A stretch of 64,000 bases of DNA from an uncultured Collinsella sp. (GTDB lineage Bacteria > Actinomycetota > Coriobacteriia > Coriobacteriales > Coriobacteriaceae), in assembly GCA_900541235.1 (NCBI GenBank), contig UQIW01000002.1, positions 1-64,000 of the forward strand, written 5' to 3'. The position numbers and the translations under genes were made by a program. The notes under the pieces were generated by a model. That model did not search any database and was not told the origin of the DNA. It worked only from the letters and a program-made list of their open reading frames with translations. Position 1 is the stretch's first letter. Each line of letters begins with the position of its first letter. This document shows positions 1 to 6,869 of this stretch, in pieces.

Positions 1-233
1 CCGGAGAGCCCACCACAGGACCCTCGGCAAATCCCGCGCCAAAGCCCGCGGCCGCGTCAACCAAGACAACAACGACAGTAACCAAGACCACGGTCGCCAA
101 GGCCTCCAAGCCTAAAACCGCAACCGCGGCCTCCACGTCTCTCCCCAAGACCAGCGACAACAACATGATCGCCGCTTCCTTAACGCTTTTCATTCTGGGG
201 ACAGTGCTCCCGGCTGCTGTATATCGTTGCTAA
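1..233 (+). CDS. LPXTG cell-wall-anchored surface protein, C-terminal part only
   Basis: The window opens inside a reading frame (codons begin at base 3) that ends at TAA 231-233. The visible 76 residues are a Pro/Ala/Thr/Lys-rich low-complexity stretch, then a sortase motif LPKTS, a hydrophobic segment (about 20 residues) and a short end with a single Arg (VYRC). This is the layout of a Gram-positive cell-wall sorting signal: sortase cleaves between Thr and Ser and links the protein to peptidoglycan. The charged tail is unusually short. The functional N-terminal domains are outside the window, so the ligand or role cannot be told. Confidence 0.8.
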   Translation, partial: GEPTTGPSANPAPKPAAASTKTTTTVTKTTVAKASKPKTATAASTSLPKTSDNNMIAASLTLFILGTVLPAAVYRC

Positions 234-501
234 GACCCCGTTTATGCGAAACCAGGGGAGGGATGAATGCAGCTATTACAGAAGTATTTAGCCTTCTACT
301 GAATCAAATTTCTTAGAGATTGGTGCCGTATCAGCTATCGCTGCGACGGCACTATTTTGTTTAGCTCGACTGCCTCTCGATCTATTACCGATGTTGAGCC
401 TTACACCCCATCTGCCAGAGCGATAAGATAATTGCAATCCAAATGATGCCGTTTATAAAGCTCCATTTGGATCCAATTGCCTATATCACTGGAGCCATAC
501 C

Positions 502-1092
502 ATGAGGAACTACTATCAAATCAAAACCGTCGCATCGGCCCCTCCAAGAAGGCTCATCCCGATCGGAAAAGTCGTCAGCGCTGCTGGTCTTGTATTGGCA
601 ATTGTCAGTCTCTTTTACGCTCTGCCATCGAGTGCCAACATATATGGCTCGCTTTCTTTTACTTTCTTACTTATTGGCTTGTTCTTTTTTGTAGACGGGC
701 TCCTTCTTGTTATTACAGCATCAAAGCAACAAGAGAAACTACTGCGGCTACGCCAATCCCTCCTAGAAGATGATCCGCAAATCGTCGCAAGCGCCGAAGA
801 GTTTATGGCTCAGCGAAAGGCCCTGACACAGAAAGGCGAAATTACTGGCATCTTCATTGTCCATAATGCAACCAAAGATCTGTACTACGTAGGCCAAAGC
901 GCAAAGGCAATTGATCGGGCGGCCATACAGTTTCTCGGTAGGGGCAATTGCGATGTATATGCCGACTACAAGTACGGTGACTCATTCAACGTACGAATAA
1001 TCCCGCTGTCGGGAAGCTGCTACGAAAGTCTCAATGAGCTAAAACGCGCGGCGATACAAGCGCTCGAGGCTGCTGATGAAGTGCTCTATTAA
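502..1092 (+). CDS. Membrane-anchored GIY-YIG-like domain protein
   Basis: 196 aa. Two predicted membrane segments (about residues 22-42 and 50-72) form a hairpin, followed by a charged linker and a C-terminal domain (about 113-190) that resembles the GIY-YIG nuclease fold: GIF at 116-118, YVGQS at 129-133, an Arg at 139 in IDRAAIQF, and LNEL near 177. In known members the Tyr/Tyr/Arg/Glu set is catalytic. Here the first Tyr is Phe, and the usual LNELE Glu position reads Lys (LNELK), so activity is uncertain. Start chosen by GGAG 7-8 bases upstream. It lies in an AT-richer, accessory-looking stretch. The family call is pattern recognition, not a search. Confidence 0.6.
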   Translation: MRNYYQIKTVASAPPRRLIPIGKVVSAAGLVLAIVSLFYALPSSANIYGSLSFTFLLIGLFFFVDGLLLVITASKQQEKLLRLRQSLLEDDPQIVASAEEFMAQRKALTQKGEITGIFIVHNATKDLYYVGQSAKAIDRAAIQFLGRGNCDVYADYKYGDSFNVRIIPLSGSCYESLNELKRAAIQALEAADEVLY

Positions 1093-1115
1093 AGGCGAAT
1101 GTTAGGTTAAATGAA

Positions 1116-1640
1116 ATGGCAAGCTCAAATAACGCAGGCAACAACGAGGAATTAACGCCGTCCGTCGAAGAAACGCTTCTTAACGAATCCGGCTCGATTG
1201 CCAGGGTCAAATCGTTCTCATGGATCTGGTTTATCAACAAGGAACGAATCCACGACATAGATCCCTTCCAATGCGGCAAATGGATGTTCTTCTTCTCTCC
1301 ATTCAAAACCGCCCTCATGGACGACATTGTCGGAACCGCAGTTCTTGATGGCGTCGTCGTAGAAGCCAAATACTCGAATCCCGAAACGCTCATCGCGGCG
1401 GGCTCCAAACAAGGTGTCTGTTGCTTTTACCTAAACGGTAACGATAGAGAAAGCCATATGAGGGTACTGAGATACATGCTGGAAAACGGGCTGATCAGGA
1501 AGACAAAGACCGGAAAGCTTTATAACATTTCGTTCAAGTTTGACTCTGAGACCTATGCAGGAAAGTACAAGGGGAGCGGCTTCTGCGGAAAGATAAAGCT
1601 CGCGGACTTCGTTGACCTGGAGACGGGAGAATTTATCTAG
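1116..1640 (+). CDS. Hypothetical protein
   Basis: 174 aa, no family recognised. It starts 23 bases after the GIY-YIG-like gene, so the two are probably co-transcribed. The N-terminus is acidic and likely disordered; the rest is mixed alpha/beta with an aromatic-rich central part (SWIWFINKERI, KWMFFFSPFK) and a Lys/Gly-rich C-terminal half containing FCGKIKLADF. No signal peptide or clear membrane span; FFFSPF could be a buried strand. The ribosome site is weak, so the start is not firm. Base composition is like the preceding accessory gene rather than the GC-rich core genes. Confidence 0.55.
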   Translation: MASSNNAGNNEELTPSVEETLLNESGSIARVKSFSWIWFINKERIHDIDPFQCGKWMFFFSPFKTALMDDIVGTAVLDGVVVEAKYSNPETLIAAGSKQGVCCFYLNGNDRESHMRVLRYMLENGLIRKTKTGKLYNISFKFDSETYAGKYKGSGFCGKIKLADFVDLETGEFI

Positions 1641-1868
1641 GACAGCGAACGGAGTGATGAACTCTGCTTATGCTAGGCTTTTATTGCTAACCCCATGATC
1701 AACGCACCGCGACGGTTATCATGTCAAAAAGACACTGAAGTGTGAAATAGCTTAAATCTCAGTAATACAAATAATCAGCAGTTCAGGTCTTATGGGAATA
1801 ATTCAATTCGCATCACGTTGCATCTAAGCGGCTGTTTATACTTGGATATAAACACTAAGGAGGCAGCA

Positions 1869-2135
1869 ATGCTTTGGAGCTATGTTCAGCTAGATGACGG
1901 CACTCAGTTTGCCTACTCAGAAACACGAGACGACGGGACCGTTCGCGTAGCCGTCGAGCGCCCGGTTGATTTTGGTTTTGACCATGCAGAATGCTTTCTA
2001 CCTGCGGTCAAATGGTTTAACGTCGAAGGATTTTCTAATGACGATCTGGATTTTTTGACCGAGTTCGTTAGATCAAACGCTCCGTTTATCTTCGAGCTTG
2101 CAGAACGGCAAAAAGCTGGACCGGCGGTGGCATAA
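1869..2135 (+). CDS. Small acidic protein upstream of DUF4160 gene
   Basis: 88 aa from ATG 1869, chosen because AAGGAGG lies just upstream; an in-frame ATG further upstream lacks such a site. The protein is acidic with FEL and FVRSN helices near the end. I do not recognise the family by name, but small proteins of this kind (for example DUF2442) commonly sit next to DUF4160 proteins. Its stop overlaps the next start (TAATG), so the two are translationally coupled. The paired, overlapping small-gene layout is toxin-antitoxin-like, but no toxic activity can be inferred from sequence. Confidence 0.6.
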   Translation: MLWSYVQLDDGTQFAYSETRDDGTVRVAVERPVDFGFDHAECFLPAVKWFNVEGFSNDDLDFLTEFVRSNAPFIFELAERQKAGPAVA

Positions 2136-2413
2136 TGCCTCGAATTCTTGTTTTTGGACAGTATGTTCTGTTCTTTTGGATTGCGGAAAACGGAGAACCC
2201 GTTCACATCCATGTAGGGGTAAAGAGGGCGGCAGCTAATTCGACTAAGTTTTGGCTCACTAAAAATGGCGGATGCACAGTTGCGAACAACGAGAGCAAGA
2301 TTCCGGCTAAGGATCTCAGGGATCTTTCAAAACTAATCACCATGAACCATCGGTACATTTGTGACAAGTGGCGCGAAACCTTTGGTGATGATTCCCTGAC
2401 ATTCTATTGCTAA
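2135..2413 (+). CDS. DUF4160 domain protein
   Basis: 92 aa. The N-terminus (PRILVFGQYVLFFW) followed by EPVHIHVG is the hallmark of DUF4160, a small family with a conserved His pair in VHIHV, often encoded beside a DUF2442-like partner. Start codon overlaps the stop of the upstream gene by one base, which indicates coupled translation. Function is unknown; the pair is often suspected of being a toxin-antitoxin system, which is inference here. The surrounding DNA is AT-rich relative to the following DUF3825 gene, suggesting acquisition. Confidence 0.7.
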   Translation: MPRILVFGQYVLFFWIAENGEPVHIHVGVKRAAANSTKFWLTKNGGCTVANNESKIPAKDLRDLSKLITMNHRYICDKWRETFGDDSLTFYC

Positions 2414-2449
2414 ACCGCAATTGAGCCATGATTACACTTGTCAACTCAT

Positions 2450-2650
2450 GATTGCCGATGTCGACGGGCGGGTCCTTCCCGTTACGCCGCTGGTGCTCCA
2501 GTCGTACTTTCCGATAGCCCGGAACCCAAAGACAACCAGCACTACGCCTGGATCCAGGACCTTGTTTCCGGAAACCGCACGCGAGCAGAACTCGCCGACG
2601 AGCTGCGCCGCGGTTGCGTTGTGGACACGGGCTACCCGTCGCACGTATAA
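2450..2650 (+). pseudogene. Possible gene remnant upstream of DUF3825 gene
   Basis: Two overlapping plus-strand frames each look protein-like in part: one gives DVDGRVLPVTPLVLQSYFP from about 2456, the other gives a segment ending AWIQDLVSGNRTRAELADEL before a stop at 2650. A shift between frames near 2510 would join them. This may be a decayed N-terminal region of the following gene or an unrelated remnant. Support is weak and it could be chance in GC-rich DNA. Confidence 0.25.
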
Positions 2651-2695
2651 AATCAAAGCATCCACACGCCTGTCATTATCTTGATTGGAAGCCAT

Positions 2696-3484
2696 ATGGA
2701 GATCCCCAGCACCCTGTGCAGCAATGTGTACGACTTCGCGTTTTGCCCCGAGCCCTGTTACGAGCGCTTGGCCGACCTCGCTGATCCCGAGGACTGGGGT
2801 CCCTGCAACCGCATTCTCAAGAACTACCTGTCGTTTTCGTTTAGCCGCGCAGTATTTTTGACCGAGCGCGACGTGGACCAGACCGCGCCGTCCAACCTGC
2901 CGCTGGTGTTCGACGACGACCGATGCCTGTTTAACACCGGCCTGTACACGCGCCGCTACGAGACCATCTACGGCCTGTTTGAGCCCAACACCAAGCCCGA
3001 CGCGCGCCAGCGCTGGTTTTTGAAGGGCTTCTTTAAGGAGAGCGACCCCATGCTGGTCTCGTTTGAGTACCTGCCGTGCCGCGTGCGCTTTGCCGAGGAC
3101 CCCTCCGAGCTTGTCTTTGACTACCGCCTTCCCATCCGCTCCAACATCGACCACATTCTGGGCGACGAGGAAAACCTTACGCGCATTCCCGCCAGCCTGA
3201 TGGGGGAGGGCAACTCGCTGCTGCTGCGCCGTGCCTTTGAGGGAGCCGTCGTCGAGGCCGCCCGCCGCGCCGCAGCCAACTACACGCTCGCGGTGCCGCA
3301 GTTCTACGGCGGCCGGATCCAGCTGCTCTTGCCGCTGTGCCTTACCGGAGACAAGCCCGAGCTAGCGCTGACCATCCAGCGCGAGGACGGCTTCTACTCC
3401 GCGCGCACCTGCCTCACACTCGATATGGCCTACAACAACGCGCGACTTATTTGCCGCCCCGAGACCTCGTGGATTAAACGATAA
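2696..3484 (+). CDS. DUF3825 domain-containing protein
   Basis: 262 aa from ATG 2696; a TTG five codons upstream is also in frame. The central part (PLVFDDDRCLFNTGLYTRR, then YGLFEPN and RWFLKGF) matches my memory of DUF3825, a bacterial domain of unknown function sometimes fused to RNA-binding or nuclease domains. Here only the DUF3825 region is present. No signal peptide or membrane span. Codon use is GC-rich like the core genome, unlike the AT-richer genes before it. Followed by an unmarked gap and tRNA-Val. Confidence 0.65.
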   Translation: MEIPSTLCSNVYDFAFCPEPCYERLADLADPEDWGPCNRILKNYLSFSFSRAVFLTERDVDQTAPSNLPLVFDDDRCLFNTGLYTRRYETIYGLFEPNTKPDARQRWFLKGFFKESDPMLVSFEYLPCRVRFAEDPSELVFDYRLPIRSNIDHILGDEENLTRIPASLMGEGNSLLLRRAFEGAVVEAARRAAANYTLAVPQFYGGRIQLLLPLCLTGDKPELALTIQREDGFYSARTCLTLDMAYNNARLICRPETSWIKR

Positions 3485-3572
3485 AGGGTGGTTAAGCTGC
3501 GGGTTTGTTGACTGACCGGGTTGAAACGGTGTGACTTGCTCCCACGAATTTAAAATCGGGGGCAAAAAGTTC

Positions 3573-3602
3573 TTGGTAAACCACGTGCGGCTATGTTAGT
3601 AT
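3573..3602 (+). promoter_or_regulatory. Promoter of tRNA-Val
   Basis: TTGGTA at 3573-3578 and TAGTAT at 3597-3602, 18 bases apart, end 20 bases before the tRNA. A reasonable sigma-70-type promoter. Confidence 0.5.
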
Positions 3603-3622
3603 CTCTTTTGCCGAAAGGCGAC

Positions 3623-3697
3623 GGGCGATTGGCTCAGGGGTAGAGCATATCCTTCACACGGATGGGGTCACAAGTTCGAATCTTGTATCGCCCACCA
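3623..3697 (+). tRNA. tRNA-Val(CAC)
   Basis: 75-nt cloverleaf with encoded CCA. Acceptor stem GGGCGAT pairs with ATCGCCC, the T-loop is GTTCGAATC, and the anticodon loop TTCACAC gives CAC (valine, codon GUG). A terminator follows at 3709. Confidence 0.95.
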
Positions 3698-3708
3698 TCT
3701 AAAGTACA

Positions 3709-3738
3709 GGTCAGAGGTGTTAAGCCTCTGGCCTTTTT
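3709..3738 (+). terminator. Terminator of tRNA-Val
   Basis: Stem GGTCAGAGG/CCTCTGGCC (one G-T pair) with a 7-base loop, followed by TTTTT. A typical intrinsic terminator. Confidence 0.85.
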
Positions 3739-4068
3739 CTTGTTGACACCAAAATCGAAGCGAAGTTACCTAATGCGTTTTATGTTACGCAGTTCACCTT
3801 AGGTGTCGTCATTGCTCATTTTGCACAATGCATCTGCGTTCATTCATTGAATTCCCTGCGCAATCTATGTTCAATTGTAGAGACAGAGGTCACTGGCTCA
3901 CAGCTCGTACCAGCACGTTTATGCCTATGGCGGCTTTTCAACAGATTGCGTCAAGCTTTTGGTCAGTGTTTGGTCAGCTTCCCGTACTTATCCGCATGAT
4001 GCCCCGGCAGATAATCGGCCATGCCCGCAATCCGCACGGCCCGCAGCCGAAAACAGGGGAGGCCCACA
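3739..4068. other. Intergenic region with paired TTTGGTC motif
   Basis: No credible gene between the tRNA-Val terminator and the next start. At 3958-3975 it carries TTTGGTCAGTGTTTGGTC, two TTTGGTC heptamers 11 bases apart, 93 bases before the downstream start codon. The same 18-mer occurs on the other strand at 44619-44636 (see findings). It may be an operator for the following gene. Confidence 0.5.
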
Positions 4069-5222
4069 TGGACGAGATCGTCTGCGCAAACACCGCATTC
4101 CGTTACTGGCGCTGCCCACCGCAGGTCCGTGACCTCTACCCAAGACTGCCAAGCCCTGAAGACGGCTGGCGAGCCCTATCCCAAGCCCCTTTCGTAACCG
4201 ACGTCCTCAAGACGCCAGTCATCACAGCAGCATCAACACGAAGCAACCTGCATTCCGAGACAAGACGGACCATCCGATGGAACAGCGCCTATACAGAAAA
4301 GGTTTCCATCGACACGGGTATGGGCTTTAGCGTCACAGACCCTCTTAATACGCTATTCACCATGACTCGAAGCGTTTCTTCATGCGACTTGGTTCTGGCT
4401 ATGTACGAGTTTTGCGGATGGTTCTCGGTTTTTAAACCATCGCCCGCGGTCGACATAGCACTTGAGCAGGCAAAATCAGAAGAAGAGCAGTACACCACAG
4501 AAAGTCTGTTTGAACTAGACGAAACACAAGACGAGGCACCATGGAAGCAAGTCTATGCTCGAGCGCACCAGAAGGATAGTGAGAATAATCAAAGTGGGCA
4601 GCAGAATAACGGATCCGGAAATAAAGCTAACGGAAAGGGAACATTGCTCTGGATGAGAAAGCCTCTTATTGAAATAGAAGAACTGCACAGATTTGCAGCG
4701 AAGGTTAAGGGCGAGATGTGGGGAAAGCAATTCTACGAAGCCGCACAGCAGGTAATGGGTATTGCGGCATCCCCGCTAGAAGTTGCTGGAATCATGTTGC
4801 TAAGTCATCCGAGACGTGCCGGCGGAGCGGAGTTTAAAAACATATACGTCAACGACTTAACACCGCTGTCGAATTCAGCTCGGAAAATCGCAGGTCAGAA
4901 AGTCTGTTACGGCGATATCGTCATCGTAAACCCAATAACAATGAAGGCTGTGATTATCAAACTTCAAGGAGAGGTTATCCATGGATCGGGCGCTGTGCTT
5001 GACCACGATGCCTCTCGAATGACAGCATTGCAAAGCATGGGATACGACGTATTTCTTGTAACTCATGACATGCTCAATGATCACGAACAGCTTGATGCCA
5101 TCATTCACAGTGTGTGTAAGCGATTGGAGTTACGCTACAAGCCAAAAACCGAGGCGATGAGATGTGCTGAGACCAGGTTGCGGGCCAACGTTCTGTGCAA
5201 TTGGCTTGGTATTGGTAAGTAA
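4069..5222 (+). CDS. Coriobacterial protein with nuclease-fold-like C-terminal domain
   Basis: 384 aa from ATG 4069, preceded by GGGGAGG; the frame is open further upstream but that part is not protein-like. The N-terminal half begins with a conserved-looking opening (FRYWRCPPQVRDLYPRLP) that I associate with a large, uncharacterised coriobacterial family. A Gln/Asn/Gly-rich linker lies near residues 165-190. The C-terminal part (VCYGDIVIVNP, KLQGEVIHG, HDASRMTALQSMGYDVFLV) resembles DUF559/Vsr-type endonuclease-like folds as used in AbiEi-like or phase-dependent regulators, but the usual acidic residue pattern is not clear. A regulator or nuclease-derived DNA binder is plausible; function is not established. 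Confidence 0.55.
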
Positions 5223-5289
5223 TAATGGCCTAGTGAGCATTTTTAATACTTTATATGCTGCCAGTAATTAAGTGCCATTTTAAAACAAT

Positions 5290-5422
5290 GCGGTTTACTA
5301 CGTTGGATTGAGGGTGGCTGAACACACCGAATTCGCCGCTCGTAAAACCGCAGGTAGATTGCCTGCCCGTTTTGCGAAAGCAGGCGTGAGGTCGGAAATC
5401 CGGGAATCGTCGTAGTAAACCG
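5290..5422. repeat. Inverted-repeat element, copy 1
   Basis: Outer arms GGTTTACTACG (5292-5302) and CGTAGTAAACC (5411-5421) enclose about 108 bases. Inside is AAAACCGCAGGTAGA, also present in copy 2 (6340-6470). The interior otherwise differs between copies. It could be a miniature mobile element or a structured RNA/DNA element. Confidence 0.7.
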
Positions 5423-5699
5423 GTCCGTTTATGAAGCGACCAACTGGCGCGAGCTACGCACGGTTCAGTAAATTGGCCCGAAGGCTCGGAGAGAGGCTCA
5501 GACGAAACCCTCCCGCGGAAGCACCGCGGATTGCTTTATTCTGGCCGGCGGCACCTGGGGCGACATGCCGAGCCCCGGGAAGGAGGGCGGCGTGCTTGCC
5601 GCTGCCCGCGGGGCGCGCCCCGCGGGCTATTTCGGGCATCGTGTGTCTCTTCGGCGCCGCGCCGTTCCACGCACCGTAAAATCTTTTCCAAAATTGTCC
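5423..5699. other. Intergenic region with GC-rich palindrome
   Basis: No credible gene. It contains a perfect 24-base palindrome at 5604-5627 (GCCCGCGGGGCG and its complement), probably a strong cruciform or hairpin. The last 40 bases are shared with the second tRNA-Ala copy. Nothing else recognised. Confidence 0.4.
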
Positions 5700-5728
5700 T
5701 TGCATCGCCGGGGGAGTTCCCGTATAGT
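5700..5728 (+). promoter_or_regulatory. Promoter of tRNA-Ala copy 1
   Basis: TTGCAT (5700-5705), 17-base spacer, TATAGT (5723-5728), 12 bases before the tRNA. Conserved exactly in the second tRNA-Ala copy. Confidence 0.8.
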
Positions 5729-5740
5729 ACATTCTCGCAC

Positions 5741-5816
5741 GGGGGCGTAGCTCAGCTGGGAGAGCGCTTGACTGGCAGTCAAGAGGTCAGGGGTTCGATC
5801 CCCCTCGTCTCCACCC
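5741..5816 (+). tRNA. tRNA-Ala(GGC), copy 1
   Basis: Cloverleaf with acceptor GGGGGCG/CGTCTCC including the G3-U70 pair that identifies alanine, D-arm GCTCAGCTGGGAGAGC, anticodon loop CTGGCAG (GGC, codon GCC) and T-loop GTTCGATCC. The 3' end reads CCC after the discriminator A, so CCA is added after transcription. Identical to copy 2. Confidence 0.95.
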
Positions 5817-5829
5817 GAGCATTGAATGA

Positions 5830-5857
5830 GACTCCAACGCAAGTTGGGGCCTTTTTT
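5830..5857 (+). terminator. Terminator of tRNA-Ala copy 1
   Basis: Stem-loop with core CTCCAAC-GCAA-GTTGGGG followed by TTTTTT (5852-5857); nearly identical to the copy 2 terminator. Confidence 0.8.
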
Positions 5858-5993
5858 CATATCTATCGATTTACGCCATGTGTTGACTGGGCAGTATCTT
5901 GGCTACATACCCATTGTTAATTACGAATATGAATGTTAATAACTTTACGTTTCTGGATGGCAAACCTAGTCTGCAGCGCCTATAACAAAGAGA

Positions 5994-6010
5994 CCGGGCG
6001 TAATGCCCGG
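5994..6010 (-). terminator. Probable terminator of tRNA-Ile/Met(CAT)
   Basis: On the minus strand CCGGGC-ATTAC-GCCCGG is followed by a T-rich stretch (TCTCTTTGTT). It lies just past the tRNA 3' end. Confidence 0.5.
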
Positions 6011-6023
6011 CCTCGAAATACTC

Positions 6024-6099
6024 TGGTGGGCCCTCCGGGATTCGAACCCAGAACCCAGGGATTATGAGTCCCCTGCGCTAACCGTTGCGCCAAGAGCCC
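6024..6099 (-). tRNA. tRNA-Ile2(CAT), possibly tRNA-Met
   Basis: 76-nt cloverleaf with encoded CCA on the minus strand; acceptor GGGCTCT pairs with AGGGCCC and the anticodon loop is CTCATAA (CAT). The D-arm/anticodon-arm sequence (GGTTAGCGCAG, then GACTCATAATC) resembles bacterial isoleucine tRNAs whose CAU is modified to lysidine more than elongator methionine tRNA. TilS dependence cannot be proven from sequence. Confidence 0.85.
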
Positions 6100-6339
6100 T
6101 TATGAACGGTGAATGCAATTCTAGCAAAGGCAACTCAGGCCTAATTTCTTCGCTTCACGTCGTGAAATACTACCATGCACGAGCAAGTCGCACAACGCAA
6201 GATCAAGTTCGATGCTAAACAACAGCTAATCTAGGCCCGTCGCAGATAAGAAGTGTTTTATAAAAAGTTAAAGCCTTAAATTCAGGGCTTCAAAACATTT
6301 CAGCGTGAAATCAACCTGATGCCATTTCAAAACCATGCT
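6100..6339. other. Intergenic region, no gene seen
   Basis: AT-rich gap between tRNA-Ile/Met and the second inverted-repeat element. It should hold the minus-strand tRNA promoter, but no clear -35/-10 pair was assigned. The stretch TGCCATTTcAAAACcATGC just before the repeat also precedes copy 1, so the duplicated unit extends left of the arms. Confidence 0.35.
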
Positions 6340-6470
6340 GGTTTACTACGACGAATCGGCGACCCCCGACCAACGCGTGTTCTCCGTTTGCAAAACCGCA
6401 GGTAGAAAGCCCGACGGTTACACGAAAAGGCGTGCGTGGTCGAACATTCCTGATTCATCGTAGTAAACCG
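6340..6470. repeat. Inverted-repeat element, copy 2
   Basis: Arms GGTTTACTACGACGAATC (6340-6357) and GATTCATCGTAGTAAACC (6452-6469) pair over 18 bases with one mismatch. The interior carries AAAACCGCAGGTAGA and CGAAA in the same order as copy 1 at 5290-5422, while most other interior positions differ. Confidence 0.75.
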
Positions 6471-6680
6471 ACATAGTTCTGAGGCGTAGATGAGGGACGG
6501 TTCGCAATCGGACCCGATAATGGGACTGGCGGCGCATAGGAAATCCGGTTGCGCGGGGAGGGTCGTGTTCCGCGCGCCAAGTCGGCCGGCGTACGGGCCG
6601 TGCGGGGGTCAGGCGCCCCCGCGGGCTGGCCCAGCCCCGTGCCCGTTCCACGTGCCGTAAAATATTTTCTAAAATTACCC
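6471..6680. other. Intergenic region upstream of tRNA-Ala copy 2
   Basis: GC-rich sequence without a credible gene. From about 6646 on (CGTTCCACGTGCCGTAAAAT) it matches the sequence in front of tRNA-Ala copy 1 closely, showing the duplication includes the upstream promoter region. Confidence 0.4.
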
Positions 6681-6709
6681 TTGCATCGCCGTCCGAGTTC
6701 CCGTATAGT
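6681..6709 (+). promoter_or_regulatory. Promoter of tRNA-Ala copy 2
   Basis: TTGCAT (6681-6686), 17-base spacer, TATAGT (6704-6709). Same hexamers and spacing as copy 1 although the spacer sequence has diverged, supporting function. Confidence 0.8.
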
Positions 6710-6721
6710 ACTTCTTCGCAC

Positions 6722-6797
6722 GGGGGCGTAGCTCAGCTGGGAGAGCGCTTGACTGGCAGTCAAGAGGTCAGGGGTTCGATCCCCCTCGTCTCCACCC
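6722..6797 (+). tRNA. tRNA-Ala(GGC), copy 2
   Basis: Identical to the copy at 5741: G3-U70, anticodon GGC, no encoded CCA. It is followed by a terminator and, 32 bases later, the start of the ABC-F gene. Confidence 0.95.
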
Positions 6798-6810
6798 GAG
6801 CATTGAATGA

Positions 6811-6838
6811 GGCTCCAACGCAAGTTGGGGCCTTTTTT
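6811..6838 (+). terminator. Terminator of tRNA-Ala copy 2
   Basis: Stem GGCTCCAAC/GTTGGGGCC with GCAA loop and TTTTTT. It stands between the tRNA and the ABC-F gene, for which no separate promoter is visible, so partial read-through may feed that gene. Confidence 0.85.
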
Positions 6839-6869
6839 CATATAGGCACACAAGGTCAAAGGCGGCACC

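Noticed and set aside
2441..3154. Minus-strand frame opposite the DUF3825 gene
   Set aside because: The plus-strand protein has recognisable family sequence; the antisense one does not.
3828..4068. N-terminal extension of the gene starting at 4069
   Set aside because: The extra 80 codons are not protein-like, and GGGGAGG precedes ATG 4069; the stretch holds the TTTGGTC pair instead.
5627..5860. Minus-strand open frame with GDEGDRTPDLLTASQALSQLSYAPV
   Set aside because: It is the antisense of the tRNA-Ala gene; this peptide is a well-known spurious call. The same frame recurs over the second copy at about 6650-6800.
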